Notes under the pieces: model-generated
The model's database searches: none
Seen by the model: only the letters and a program-made list of their open reading frames with translations
Told to the model about the DNA's origin: nothing
NCBI GenBank assembly: GCA_015039365.1
Contig: WION01000732.1
Coordinates: forward strand, 1-22,332
Length of the DNA: 22,332 nucleotides
Direction of reading: 5' to 3'
Source of the DNA: Amanita rubescens
Taxonomy: Eukaryota > Basidiomycota > Agaricomycetes > Agaricales > Amanitaceae
Part shown: one piece after another, positions 9,154-19,357 of the stretch
Layout: each line of letters begins with the position of its first letter
Position numbering within the stretch: position 1 is the first letter of the stretch
Position numbers and translations under genes: made by a program

Positions 9154-10492
9154 ATGATGAGCCTTGAACTACTCCCCGTTGAGCTCGTCGCCGAGATCCT
9201 TAGCGAACTCGACCTCCCTGACCTTCTTCATGCATCTCAGCTCTCAACAGGTATACGTGCGATTACAGCAGACGCAGCGCTGAACCCTTGGAGGAAGCCA
9301 GTATTGCGAGCGCTGAACGCCGGCGCATATGACTCTCTCAGGCAATTGAGTGATTGCTCCACTGCTATGCCAAGGCAGAACTGGATCGAGATCCTCGCTA
9401 TCGCACCGCCTCCCTTTGTCCTTTTCAACGCTTCAGTCCCGAGACTCGCCGCCGCTGACTGGGAACAAGCCTTTGCACGCCGCTTTCTACCCGCCTGGCG
9501 TCGCTGGAAGAGAGACTCTTCTTGGAAAGAAGTTTATCTCAAACTTCTCTATAGGGTTTGGCACCGCGCCCTAACTTCTTGCACAGCAGACGAGTCCTGG
9601 ACAAGGTTTGTTTTCCGCTCTTTCCGCTCTCCGATCCCTCGCTTATCCGTTCATCAAGGTACATCGCCCTCAATCGCAATGGCTCCGCCTGCGAGCTCCA
9701 GGCAACTTCGCGCAACTTTGATCCTTTTGCCATTTTCAATGAAATCAAGTTTGTCACCTTGCTGTCTTTTCTAAATGCCACTCATCTCTACCAGGCAGCA
9801 AGCCAACTTGGCACATCTTGAAACCCGTGTCCGAGTCTCTGTTATCTCATTTACCCGATTGGTCTACTTCCTTACGTTTAACTAGGTTATTCTTGAACTC
9901 GCGGACGTCAGAGTCCTCGCCTTCGGAACTTTAAGCCAAAAATCACCTCTCACTCACAACCCCAATGCACACGCCTTTTTACATCCACCTGGCATCGAAA
10001 AGGATTTTGACCCCATTCCCACGCCATACTTAGTCCATGATCATGGCGTGTATCCAATGAAATCTCAGCCTAGTATGTCCCTGCTCCCGCGGCCGCCATG
10101 CTCTTCCCTGACCCTGGCCGGCGGCTACATAGTCAATCATGCTGATTACCACTACACATACACGCGTTTGCGCTACCCGTCACCTAATTGGAAGTATGCG
10201 AGTTATCCTTTTTATACCCCCGGCGGTAACGACCGGCGTTGGAACGGGTCTGGCGAAGCGGAGGAAGATGGCCTTCAGTGGGTCGGCGGAATGATGTACG
10301 TCGATGTCATTCCGTCTCATCTGCCCCCCTAATACGCACAGGCATAGCATTGTTGCCCAACTCTTATCTCCGCATGACAATTCCCCAGCCCAGCAGTACG
10401 CTTCCTTTTCTTGGGCCGACTTGTGGACAATTGCCCCCTGGCTAGAGGAAAGGATAACGAAGAGGATAGATGGACCAGGATTAGGCATCTGA
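9154..10492 (+). CDS. F-box domain protein
   Basis: F-box proteins bring substrates to SCF (Skp1-Cullin-F-box) ubiquitin ligases. Exons 9154-9605, 9659-9748, 9795-9840, 9886-10295 and 10342-10492 give 382 residues. The F-box lies at residues ~3-36 (LELLPVELVAEILSELDLPD, then LLHASQLSTGIRAI). The rest matches a protein type common in agaricomycetes: WKEVYLKLLYRVWHR, TSRNFDPFAIFNEIK, NPNAHAFLHPPGIE, PTPYLVHDHGVYPMKS, YPFYTPGGNDRRW and a C-terminus with IAPWLEERITKRIDGPGLG. No leucine-rich or WD repeats are seen, so the substrate is unknown. ATG codons at 9154 and 9157 are both possible starts. Frames close cleanly across four introns of 45-53 nt. Confidence 0.88.
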
Positions 10493-11033
10493 GGTTCGGC
10501 ATCTGAAATAGGTTTTATTGATAATTTAAACGTATTAAAGCTGTTCTGTGATGAGGCGCACGTGGCGGAAACAAGATCGGCGATAATTCTTCCTTTTTGA
10601 GGCAAGTTACCTCTTCAACGACCCTTGCAGAGACAGCGGGCACCACACCCAAATCGCGGTCGCGTGCGCGCAATGCTCGGCTATGAGCTCTATCAATTGT
10701 TTTTTCTGATAATTAACACCAGAATTTCCAATCCATCTCGTCGGGCTTTGAAAACAGTGCTACAAGATCGGACCATCTTCCATACCTATGCCTACTCCCC
10801 CCAAATTGCATTCAAAAAACAATTAGATGAATCATTTGCCGTGCCTTACTAATAATGCCTCATTCATCAGACTTGGTCTCGCGATAAAAGCTGCCTATGT
10901 CCAGGAATAAGCGCCCATAATTTGTTCTCCCTCTTTCGTTGCTGGACAGCGACTCCAATATGAGCTTCGTACGTTATTTTATTTTTGGACGGATAAAACG
11001 GCTCACCGCGTACAGGATTCAAAATCTTTTGAA
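10493..11033. other. 541-bp gene-free stretch upstream of the zinc-finger gene
   Basis: It contains the 3' flank of the F-box gene and the promoter of the zinc-finger gene. I see no protein family, tRNA or transposon remnant. Apparent reading frames (for example 10625-10852) show no conserved pattern. Confidence 0.5.
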
Positions 11034-11870
11034 ATGACCGATTTATCTCGTCATTCGCGCAGACGACGGTAATTATAATTATATAAAGTCGCTTGAGCAG
11101 TGGATAACTGGCCTACAGCGAATTTATCTGCCCAGTGAAAAGCTGTAGCAAGACTTTTACTCAATCCTCTGGATTAAAGGCACACCAGAACGTTCAGTAA
11201 GTTGGCCTCGCCTTCCTCTGTAGCATCATTTGACGTGAAATTCAAGTACGAAGCTAAAGCCATATGTTTGTGGCATTGGGGACTGTGAATCTGCTTTTGG
11301 AGACCCCTCCTCCAAGGCTAGGCACGTCAAAGAAATTCATAGAACGACGCACGTCAATGTATGTCCCGTGATGGGCTGCACAACTAGGTATGTCTACTAC
11401 GCCTAGAAGGTGCAATACGTCTTACTCAACTGCGACGCCAGAATCAAACGCCGCTCGGCGTTCCATGCACATCTCAGAAGGAAGCACGACATAACTGATG
11501 TTGAAACGGTTAAAGTATCGCGACAGCCACTTGACTCGTGGATACGTGCTAGTAAAAGCACTCCAAGGATACCTAACCCTCCACCCGATCCAATGCCGAC
11601 GCCGATTTTGACGTGGCCCTTGCTGTCACCTCAAGCAGTGCTCTGCGGAGACTACGAATTGGCATACAGCCGACCTTGGCCGCAGAACGATGTGCCACTT
11701 GAAACGATTGACCCGAGATGTAAGCAAAGTCTCGGTTCTCTTCTCCTATCTCTCTATTCACTCCCGCGTCCGAAGTGCTTCAACGAGACATGTACGAGTC
11801 ATCACACTTTTTGAGACCAGATGGTGGCATAGAACCGGGTTACTGGATGTCGGTAGGATACTATTACTAA
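11034..11870 (+). CDS. Three-finger C2H2 zinc-finger protein
   Basis: Probably a small nuclear DNA-binding protein. Exons 11034-11068, 11119-11196, 11247-11387, 11442-11719 and 11776-11870 give 208 residues. Finger 1 is C16-X4-C21-X12-H34-X3-H38. It is joined by the linker HTKLKPYVC to finger 2, C46-X4-C51-X12-H64-X4-H69. Finger 3 is C77-X4-C82-X12-H95-X4-H100, ending HLRRKH. Introns fall inside finger 1 (splitting the last His codon) and finger 3. The tail is proline-rich and ends YWMSVGYYY. The short first exon was chosen because it has an ATG and its phase fits exactly. An in-frame stop lies just upstream of exon 2 in the intron. A TATA-like TATATAAAG at about 11080 inside intron 1 leaves room for another transcript start. 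No target genes can be inferred. Confidence 0.78.
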
Positions 11871-11987
11871 AGTTATATACACAAACTTGAAATGTATTTT
11901 ATTTGGGCCAAACAAGGGGCGACGCGCTTGCAGAGAGTAGTCGCCCGTACGCTGAATCGCGCCGCCCGCCCCGTTCTCTCGTCGACG

Positions 11988-14272
11988 ATGCTTGCTTCTC
12001 CTCTCATGCCCACTTCAACCGCCTCCTTTTCCCCGGAAGACCAGCTCCAATACAGACCATCAAGGGACTTGGACTCTTTCAACAAACTCCTTCCTCCCCC
12101 AATCGAATTCGTAGAAGGCTCTTCATCTGGAACGCTGGCCGTTACAGAAGGAACGTACGAGCCCATCAATGTCTCTCCTAAAATCCAATCCACCGAGGTA
12201 AGCACAACGCGCCCGCGTTTAAGGCCTCTTTTTTTTTGCCGCCCGCGCATCCATACACATACATTTAATATGACATACTTACTACTCCTTCACAACTTGT
12301 GTTTTAATTTAGCTCCCAGAAAAGCCCCTCAAGTCACCAAAACCCTCAATACACCATCCACCTACGAGTCCAACGAGCGCCAAAACACCCACCTCTCTTT
12401 ATCAAGGCGGGATCGATACCTCTTGGCCTACGACGTGCAGCCGCGGTGCTGGGTTGAGGAATACGGGGAATACGTGTTTCTTGAATAGCGCGCTGCAGTG
12501 TTTGATACATACCCCTCCCCTTTTGCGCGTGCTTATCGCACATAGGGAAAACTGTGAGTGCTTTGCAAGCCCGAGGGTTTTTCGACTGATGTGAGGGTTT
12601 TTTTACGGGGAAAAAAAGGTCGTATCGACAAGGCGCTGTTTTGTATGACTTGTAGATTGCGTTTGGTGGCGGTAAAAGCTCATACGACGTCTGATGCGTT
12701 TACGCCCATTTCGATTACGGAGAGGTTGCAGAGTGCGTTCGCTATTTTTTTTTTGCCGTGGATTGATATTGATATCGAAATCTCCCTATTAGCGATTGCC
12801 AAGCATATGAAGAGGGGTCGACAAGAAGACTCGCACGAATTTTTGAGATATGCCATTGACGCTTTACAAAAATCATGTCTTGCTGGATACCCGCCGTACG
12901 TCTCTTTTTGGATTCTATGTATGTTTCGACTATATACACGTTACGATAGGAAGCTAGACCCTAAGCTGGCAGAAACGACCTGGGTCCACAAGATCTTTGG
13001 AGGCCGGTTGCGATCCCGCGTGACATGCCATGATTGCGGGTACAACAGCGATACGTTTGATCGTATTCTGGACCTCAGTCTTGACATCCTCCGCTCAGAT
13101 AGTCTAAAAGACGCGCTCAGGAAATTCGTTGCAGTTGATCATCTGAAAGGAGCTGACAAGTACAAGTGTGAAAAGTGAGTGAATGTGTCTTAGTGGTTGG
13201 AGATGTTTTTCACGGATGTTGTAGATGCAAAAAACCTGTTATTGCCGAGAAGCGGTTCACGATTCACGAAGCGCCCATGGTGCTTACTGTCCACCTGAAG
13301 CGGTTTTCGCCTTTGGGTCGCAAAATTAGCCATTATGTCGATTACGACGATCGGTTGTCGTTGCATCCTTTCATGAGCGAGGGTCAACACGGGTTTTCAT
13401 ACTCGCTGTATGGTGTGATATGCCACGCCGGAGGTGGGCCCAACTCGGGTCATTACTTTGCCTACGTGAAGGATAAAGACGGCCGGTGGTGGGAAATGAA
13501 CGATGAAATGGTGTCTCCTGTAGGAGGAGCACCCGTCAGCAAGAAAAACGCGTATATCCTCTTTTATATGCGTAGCAAGGGTCAAGGATTGGAAGCTGCC
13601 GTGAATTTTACTACTCCTACCACTACACCGCCATCTCATTCAAAGGCGGCTGGGCTTGCTGCATCGATGAAGAAGCGTAAAGAGCGGGAGATGGATCGTG
13701 ATGACGAGGACGTTGGGGAGAAGGTGACAAAACCGTTTATAGGGCCCGTCATTCCCAATACGGTGCTCAGTCAAAGGGCGTTGGAGAACAAGACGAACGG
13801 CGTGGATATGCAGAGTGTTATGTTGAAAAAGAAGATAGAGGCTGTCAAGTTGCTCAAGGAGGAAAATGCTAGAATTGTCAAGGAGAAGGCAGCGGGGCTG
13901 CTTGCTGGACTTGACAGTTACAATTCGGATGAAGACGCGGAGGAAGAAGAGGAAGAGGAGGAACGGTCAAAGAAGGTTGAATCCACGGAAAATGCACCAG
14001 CAGAGGAGGTACCGCCGACGTCACCACCATCCTCACCGTCAAAAGATACGTCGTCCAGCGAGAAGAAGAGGAAACGAGATGGCGACGATGAACATTATCA
14101 GCACAGCAACAGCACCGCAGGCTCTTCCAAGAGCGAGAGACAACATAGACAGACACCTACAACGATTACCTCACGGACGTCCGGTTATACCAGTTTCAAG
14201 TCGGGTAGAAACCCATACAACAACCTGGGGAAAATCAAAAAGTATGGCAAACGACGACCGGCAGGTATCTGA
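11988..14272 (+). CDS. Ubiquitin carboxyl-terminal hydrolase, USP36/USP42/Ubp10-like
   Basis: A cysteine protease that removes ubiquitin. Relatives (yeast Ubp10, animal USP36) act in the nucleolus and on chromatin. Exons 11988-12197, 12313-12557, 12596-12732, 12793-12895, 12950-13174 and 13225-14272 give 655 residues. The Cys box is GLRNTGNTCFLNSALQCL with catalytic C125. Then come the QEDSHEFLRYAIDALQKSCL helix and zinc ligands CHDC and CEKC. LKRF and the His box NSGHYFAYVKD (H383) with WWEMND (N399/D400) follow. The C-terminal third is lysine-rich, with an acidic block and a KKRKR basic cluster typical of nucleolar proteins. Intron 2 (12558-12595) is only 38 nt, but it is the solution that keeps the frame. 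An ATG 96 nt further upstream (11892) is in frame, so the start is less certain. It lies 117 bp after the zinc-finger gene. Confidence 0.92.
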
Positions 14273-14444
14273 ACGTCAATCTCTATGTGTACTACTATCT
14301 TTTTCTTTTTGGCTCTGATAGTCGTTGCTGTTGTTGTGCACTAATATTAATCCTAATAATGACGGACGATTTCGGATGTGGACGATGTACATACTACGTC
14401 GATGATGGGCAACGCTAGTGCTAAGCTATATACGTTAGCTTATT
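14273..14444. other. Convergent 3' intergenic region, USP and PP2C genes
   Basis: 172 bp between the stop codons of two genes that read toward each other. It is A/T-rich and presumably holds both 3' UTRs and polyadenylation sites. Nothing else is seen. Confidence 0.6.
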
Positions 14445-16308
14445 TTAGAGCTTCGCCTTTGCCTGTCCCGTAATAGAATCAACTCGAGCACTATCCGCTT
14501 TACCTTCCTCCCACCAAACGACGGTGACCGTCACGTCGTCTCTGTACCTCCTGGAATGCGGAGCGGGTATACTGAGCAGTTTCCGCAGCTCGATCTCATC
14601 CCCACCTCCAAAAGCGTTCCGTATCAGATGCGAACTGAGATTGTTGTCTTCAAAAGCCCAGTGACCTTGCGTCTTCATGTCCTTCTTGGCTTTACCTTCC
14701 ACGCCATGCGTTCCCGTCGTCGTCGGTACCAAACTGGGTAATTGTGACCTGGGAACTTTGCCTTTTAACCCAGCAAAATGGCCACCGACGAGAGCGACGA
14801 CCTCTTCGTTGCTAAAAAACCAAAACGTAAGTTATATATATACGTTGAGTTCACGAAGAGAATAGGAAACTGTACGTTAGTTGATCCCAAAGACCGTCTG
14901 TAGCCAGGACGACGAAACGAATAGCTCCGTTATCGCTGGAAAAGTTCAGTTTTCTGTGGGTAACGACGGGAGTGGCGGTCACGTAAGGAGGCGTTTTGAA
15001 CAAGGCTGGAGGGGGTCGCATAGGCTTTTTGTTACCGAGCATAAACGCTTCGTTGAGACTTTTTTTTTAAATAGAATTAAAAGAATTGTCTAGATTATTT
15101 TTTTTTGGGGGGGGGAAGACTTACGTCTCCTGGATAGGGCGAGGCCACTTGTACCGCGCATCACCAAACGCTCTGCTAGGTTCCAACCCTCCGAGAATCC
15201 GTCCTTCACGTACAACGTAGTCGGCTTCCTCTGGAGGATGCTCCGATTGTAAGCTTAAATAAGAAGGAAATAAATCAGGTGTTGATGAGTGAAAGGACCG
15301 ACAACGTTACCGTTTCTTTTCTTCTGGATTTCTACCCGTTTGGTCCTCGCTCAAGACTTCTACGCGCCACTGTCCTTGATCTGGTCCCGTTGGCTCCCAT
15401 ACTCCCGCTACTGCCCGACTATCGCCGGTACATGCAACGTATAAATCACGGTTAGCCGTATCGAATAGCGCCATGATGGCACAACTTCCTGTTGTTATTA
15501 TCAGTATATAGAGAAATTGTAGAGAGCTTGGAAACTAACCAGACACGGCTGGTAACATGGCGGATAATGCTAAAGGGTGTTTACTAAGGTCGGGTATCTT
15601 CTTGGTCTTTTTCGACTCTCCGTCAATGTTACTGGCAAGAATGTGAAGCGGTGCGTTTAAAAGCTCCGCATCCAACTTTGTAAAGGCGTCTTGAACTGCG
15701 AGAGAGACGCGCTGAGGACTCGGTACGAGTGAAGGCTGAGGAGGCCATATGAAAGATTTAATCCAGTCGAGGTAAGAGGGAGGAGTAGTACGAGGCTTGT
15801 TAACGAGCTGAGATAGTTCCAAGGCGACGGCGTTGATAAGGACGCGAGAGAGCAGTTGTGAGGTCTGATAGCCGGCGTGGCCATCCATTACTGCAAAGAA
15901 GAGGTAGTCACCGGGAGCCGAGGGGTCAGAGTCATCTCGTTGGATGATCTGATTCGAGTTGGCGTCTTCGATTGGGTCATTAGAAGCCAAGAAAGCTGTG
16001 GTATGATTCCATGTGAGTCCGCTGGGGCGTGCGGTGGCCTGAAAAGAGCTATGCTCTCTTATTCTGTTCTCAATATCGTTTAAGGAAAGGAGTGGAAATG
16101 ATTTTTCGATTCTGTCGACTTTGCCATCTGGGCGCTTTTCTCTGACTTGAAGAATAAAAGAGTTCTGGTTATGTTCTGACCTGGATTTGTAGTAAAGATA
16201 AGCTGGTGTACCGACTGCGACGGCTGCGAGGATACGAAACCAAGGTTTGGACATTGAGAGGCATTGGCGCCGAGTTGGCACGTGGGTTTGGTTGGCGCGT
16301 GGTTGCAT
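14445..16308 (-). CDS. Mitochondrial PP2C-type protein phosphatase (pyruvate dehydrogenase phosphatase-like)
   Basis: A metal-dependent Ser/Thr phosphatase. Its closest resemblance is to fungal Ptc5/PDP-type enzymes, which reactivate mitochondrial pyruvate dehydrogenase. Exons 16308-15540, 15488-15311, 15253-15125, 15058-14876 and 14811-14445 give 541 residues. The N-terminus is rich in R, with no acidic residue for over 40 positions. A hydrophobic stretch near 24-40 follows, as in an inner-membrane-anchored presequence. PP2C motifs are FAVMDGHAGY (metal Asp and Gly, ~138-147), CTGDSRAV (276-283), LEPSRAFGDARYKWP, FVVLATDGLWDQL (~407-419) and RYRDDVTVTVVWW near the end. An in-frame ATG at 16380 would add 24 residues, but it leaves just 15 bp to the divergent neighbour. 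Intron 3 (15124-15059) has a C9-A9 tract on the coding strand. Confidence 0.9.
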
Positions 16309-16395
16309 CGCCCCTGGGCTGTACCTCAACCACTTGAGCTGTAAGTGACGAAACGATATTTGATAACGCGATCCTCTCAAACTTTCAAGTCTTCC
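16309..16395. promoter_or_regulatory. 87-bp bidirectional promoter, PP2C and proline-rich protein
   Basis: The start codons at 16308 (minus) and 16396 (plus) face away from each other over 87 bp. No TATA box is recognised. If the PP2C gene starts at its alternative ATG (16380), the gap would shrink to 15 bp, which is unlikely. Confidence 0.45.
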
Positions 16396-17025
16396 ATGTT
16401 CTTTTCCAAGAGCGAACCATCGAATGTCGCATCAGTTAAATCAGAACAACCCACACCCGAACAACTCGCAAAATTCGGTATCACAGTCAGAGATTTTGCA
16501 TACGAAAGTACTCTCCCCCCTATTGCACCTGTCTACTTCTTGCCAAAGCAAATACAGCCAGATCCCAGAGTGACAAGGGCAGAACCAAGCCCCCTGTCTC
16601 TCTCTAGACAGTTATCGGATGCAGCCCAACCAAGTGGAGGAGTCACCCGACAACGCGGATTCTCGGACCTGCGTGATTACAGTCCTTACTACGTTGATAT
16701 CCCTGAGAGCCCATGCTCTCAGGGAATTGACGAGTACGTCAAGACACCTGTTGTTACGCCAAACGGATCGCTTAAATGGCAGGATGGGGAATCGACTGGC
16801 GAGATAAGGCCAGAGCAAGTAGTGTTATCATCATCATCGCCACCCGCGCTAGTGGCTATCACTACAGCTAGTACGCCACCACCACCACCATCTCCCAGGG
16901 CCAGACCACCATCACCTGGATCTGGGTCTAGATATTATTTACGAAAGAGATTAGGGCGGAAGACGAATTCGAGTCCAGCGCGGGTGAAGCAGGAGAAACG
17001 GACATGCCGTAAAGGACGCATGTAG
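16396..17025 (+). CDS. Unrecognised proline-rich, basic-tailed small protein
   Basis: A single-exon frame of 209 residues that I cannot assign to a named family. The N-terminal third looks most constrained: VKSEQPTPEQLAKFGI, VRDFAYESTLPPIAPVY. The middle is Ser/Pro-rich, with a run of five prolines near residue 160. The tail is strongly basic (YYLRKRLGRK, VKQEKRTCRKGR) and could be a nuclear-localisation signal. No membrane segment or signal peptide is visible. The first ATG at 16396 fits; an upstream in-frame GTG (16345) is not a credible start. It shares a divergent promoter with the PP2C gene. A perfect 10-bp inverted repeat lies inside it at 16701-16724. Coding status is supported by the long open frame and a biased composition, but function is unknown. 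Confidence 0.7.
   Translation: MFFSKSEPSNVASVKSEQPTPEQLAKFGITVRDFAYESTLPPIAPVYFLPKQIQPDPRVTRAEPSPLSLSRQLSDAAQPSGGVTRQRGFSDLRDYSPYYVDIPESPCSQGIDEYVKTPVVTPNGSLKWQDGESTGEIRPEQVVLSSSSPPALVAITTASTPPPPPSPRARPPSPGSGSRYYLRKRLGRKTNSSPARVKQEKRTCRKGRM
16701..16724. repeat. Perfect 10-bp inverted repeat, 4-nt loop, inside a CDS
   Basis: CCCTGAGAGC at 16701-16710, loop CCAT, then the exact reverse complement at 16715-16724. It encodes residues around PESPCSQG. The hairpin would be GC-rich and stable in RNA. Confidence 0.85.
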
Positions 17026-17217
17026 TATGTAATATGTGTATACTGTACTTACTCTGTTGTACATGTATGGAAATTTTTTGAGATCTGCGAAGGCAGCGGG
17101 CACGTGTCATAAGATGCTGATTCCGCTCACAGACGGAACGGAAGACTTGCCCGGCTTTTACTTTTACTTATATTCATCCATCTCCTCCCCTCCCCTCTCT
17201 TCCTCCTTTGTTCCCTC
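17026..17217 (+). promoter_or_regulatory. Pyrimidine-rich promoter region of the CASTOR-like gene
   Basis: 192 bp between a stop and the next start on the same strand. The last ~45 nt before the ATG (17177-17217) are a C/T-rich tract, a common feature just upstream of fungal start codons. No specific operator is recognised. Confidence 0.45.
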
Positions 17218-18936
17218 ATGCGCGTTACCATCTCTGTCCTCCCTGTATCCCTTTCCCTCCTTCACATCCCTCGTTCTCGTCTCCCTCAACTCTCCCACTC
17301 CATCATCAGGCAGATCCTTCAACCCGACCCTGTCTTTCTAAGTATCACCTCAAACGAAATAGAGCTCAGCATATTCGCTGAAGCTCATGCCCTAAAACAC
17401 TTTGAACCCATAGCAAGGAGAGACAGGCAAAGATCTCGCTCTCGTTCGCGCTCCACAGATTTCGAGCCCATTCAAATCTCATGCGAAAAATGGCGTGTAC
17501 TACAAATAGATTCGCACAGCGATCAGCTTGGTCAGGTCAATTCGTTCCTTCCCCTGACAGGGTCTGACATCTTGCTTGTAGATTCATCTGGTGCCCGCGT
17601 TAATGAGTTATCCGCCCCTCTCGCCGCCGCAGGCATATCTATCCTATATCAGTCTTCTTACATGAGTGACTTTATCTTTGTGAGCTCATCTTTCCCTGAC
17701 ATTTACTCACGTCTCGAACCTTATCAATGCCCTTAGGTAAAAGAAAGCCGGCTCCAAAAGGCACTCGATTTGTTTTCCTGCGCTGGGTTCGACCTCTACC
17801 CATTCGAACCCATCTTTACAAAGTCGCAGGCCATATCCGACATCAGAAGTTTCGGCTCTGGTGCTATTTTAACTCGGTCAGGGAGAAGTAGTAAAACCAA
17901 TGCTCTGGGCATAACGTTTGCACCAGAAGATGCGGCTACAGAACTTCCTACCTCAGGCCGAACGTCCCCGCATTCGAATTCTCACTCCCCGATATCGAGT
18001 GAAGTCGTAATGCTCTCACCTGACTTGGCATGCGTAGGCCTCTCTGACGAATTCGGTGTCGACCACTGGGGCCTCAAAATCGTTAAACTGGTTGCTTATC
18101 CGGACTTGATCCTTCCTGCAAAACCCAGGTCCTCGGACTCGTCTCTCCATTCTACGCCACGTTCGCCCGTTTTAGATAAACCGATACTTCCTGACTTGTT
18201 TCTTCCTTTCGACACGATGGCGCCAGCTTTATCTCCATCGTCTCCGTGCTCGGACGAAGAAGAAGTTGACGATGGGTATTTTTCCCATTCACCGCAACTC
18301 TCGCCCAAGCATAGGCTACCGAGGATTCCATCCAGGTCCCATTCGGACCTTCCAAAATTATCCCTGGGTACACCCTCGAAACACCACAGAAGACACAACA
18401 CGTCTTCTGCTCGCTCTTCAGGCCCTAACAGTCCTACAACGGAGAGCCAAGTTCCCTTCTTTAGTTTTACCAGAACGGCGGAAGGATCATCCCTAACTAC
18501 GGATGTGCGCCTTCTGGCAACCCTGTTCCCTCCGCACGAACGCCATATGGTTATCTGTGGCGCGGAACTAGACGTTGCTGACGACCTCAGCGACGACGAC
18601 GACGGTCTTTCCGATCTACATGGAAGTACACTCAAATGCCTCCAAGTCGACCTGCGTCAGTTTGGTTTAGGTGAGTCGGTATCCTAGTTCGCGCCGTTCG
18701 CTCCCCACCTGACTTCCCATCGTTATCAAGACAAGTACGGCCTTGTGAACCAATTTTCCCGAGCGCTGGCGAACGACGGGATCAATCATATGTATAGCTC
18801 AACATTTAAAACGGCCAATATACTGGTATGCGATAACTTTTTTTTTTTTAAACGAATTCTATACCGACTAAACTCCGCCGATCAGGTTGAAAAAAGGCAT
18901 GCGAACCGAGCGCAACATCTTTTGAGTGCGTTCTAG
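17218..18936 (+). CDS. CASTOR-like ACT-domain protein (putative amino-acid sensor)
   Basis: It resembles animal CASTOR1/2, tandem ACT-domain proteins in which arginine binding controls GATOR2 and mTORC1. Exons 17218-17679, 17737-18670, 18731-18825 and 18886-18936 give 513 residues. The first ACT pair matches in SDILLVDSSGARVNEL and ISILYQSSYMSDFIFV, and the segment ahead of it reads WRVLQIDSHSDQLGQV. The final ACT part reads CLQVDLRQFGLDKYGLVNQF, then INHMYSSTFKTANILV. Between them lies a linker of ~200 residues that is Ser/Pro-rich and partly acidic. It is absent from the ~330-residue animal proteins and is probably disordered. The start at 17218 gives an N-terminus (MRVTISVLP) that fits a first beta strand. 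Whether it binds arginine or meets a fungal GATOR2 (SEACAT) complex cannot be told from sequence. Confidence 0.82.
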
Positions 18937-19357
18937 AATTTGTTGAATGGGCTCTTTTTTTAAAATAAAAACTCCCGCCCGATGATCTGTGCCCTCCCCC
19001 CCCCCCCTCCCCCTTTTTATATATGCTTGATTTTTATATTCCCCCCATTTACGACTCTTTAAAATGTATGTGATACCTGTTTTTTTTTTTTTACCAACTG
19101 CATCGTGTATAGCCTCCATACCCCCCATGTAATAATTTGTGTACGTTAGTGCGCTGTATCAATAGTCTATAGTACGATGCAATTCTAAAACAAATCTAAA
19201 CTCTCTATGACGGGTTGATCATATGACAATGGACAAATCGAGTGGTGGGCATGACGTGATGCGAATGTAACGTAAAATGATGTGTATGTGTGTGGGGGTG
19301 CCAGATAGTGTGTAACAGGTGGATACAAGGGGCAATTATCCGATCTGAATGGCGTGG
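18937..19357. other. Convergent 3' intergenic region with homopolymer tracts
   Basis: 421 bp between two stop codons that face each other. It contains a run of twelve C (18996-19007), a T-rich run near 19080-19092 and a GT-rich patch near 19280-19297. No gene is recognised. The homopolymers are places where assembly length may be inexact. Confidence 0.55.

Noticed and set aside
10180..10605. Minus-strand open frame opposite the F-box gene
   Set aside because: Antisense to a well supported exon; no family resemblance.
10625..10852. Open frame in the gap before the zinc-finger gene
   Set aside because: No conserved motif and no link to neighbouring exons.
18096..18635. Minus-strand Ser-rich open frame
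   Set aside because: Complement of the low-complexity linker of the CASTOR-like gene.
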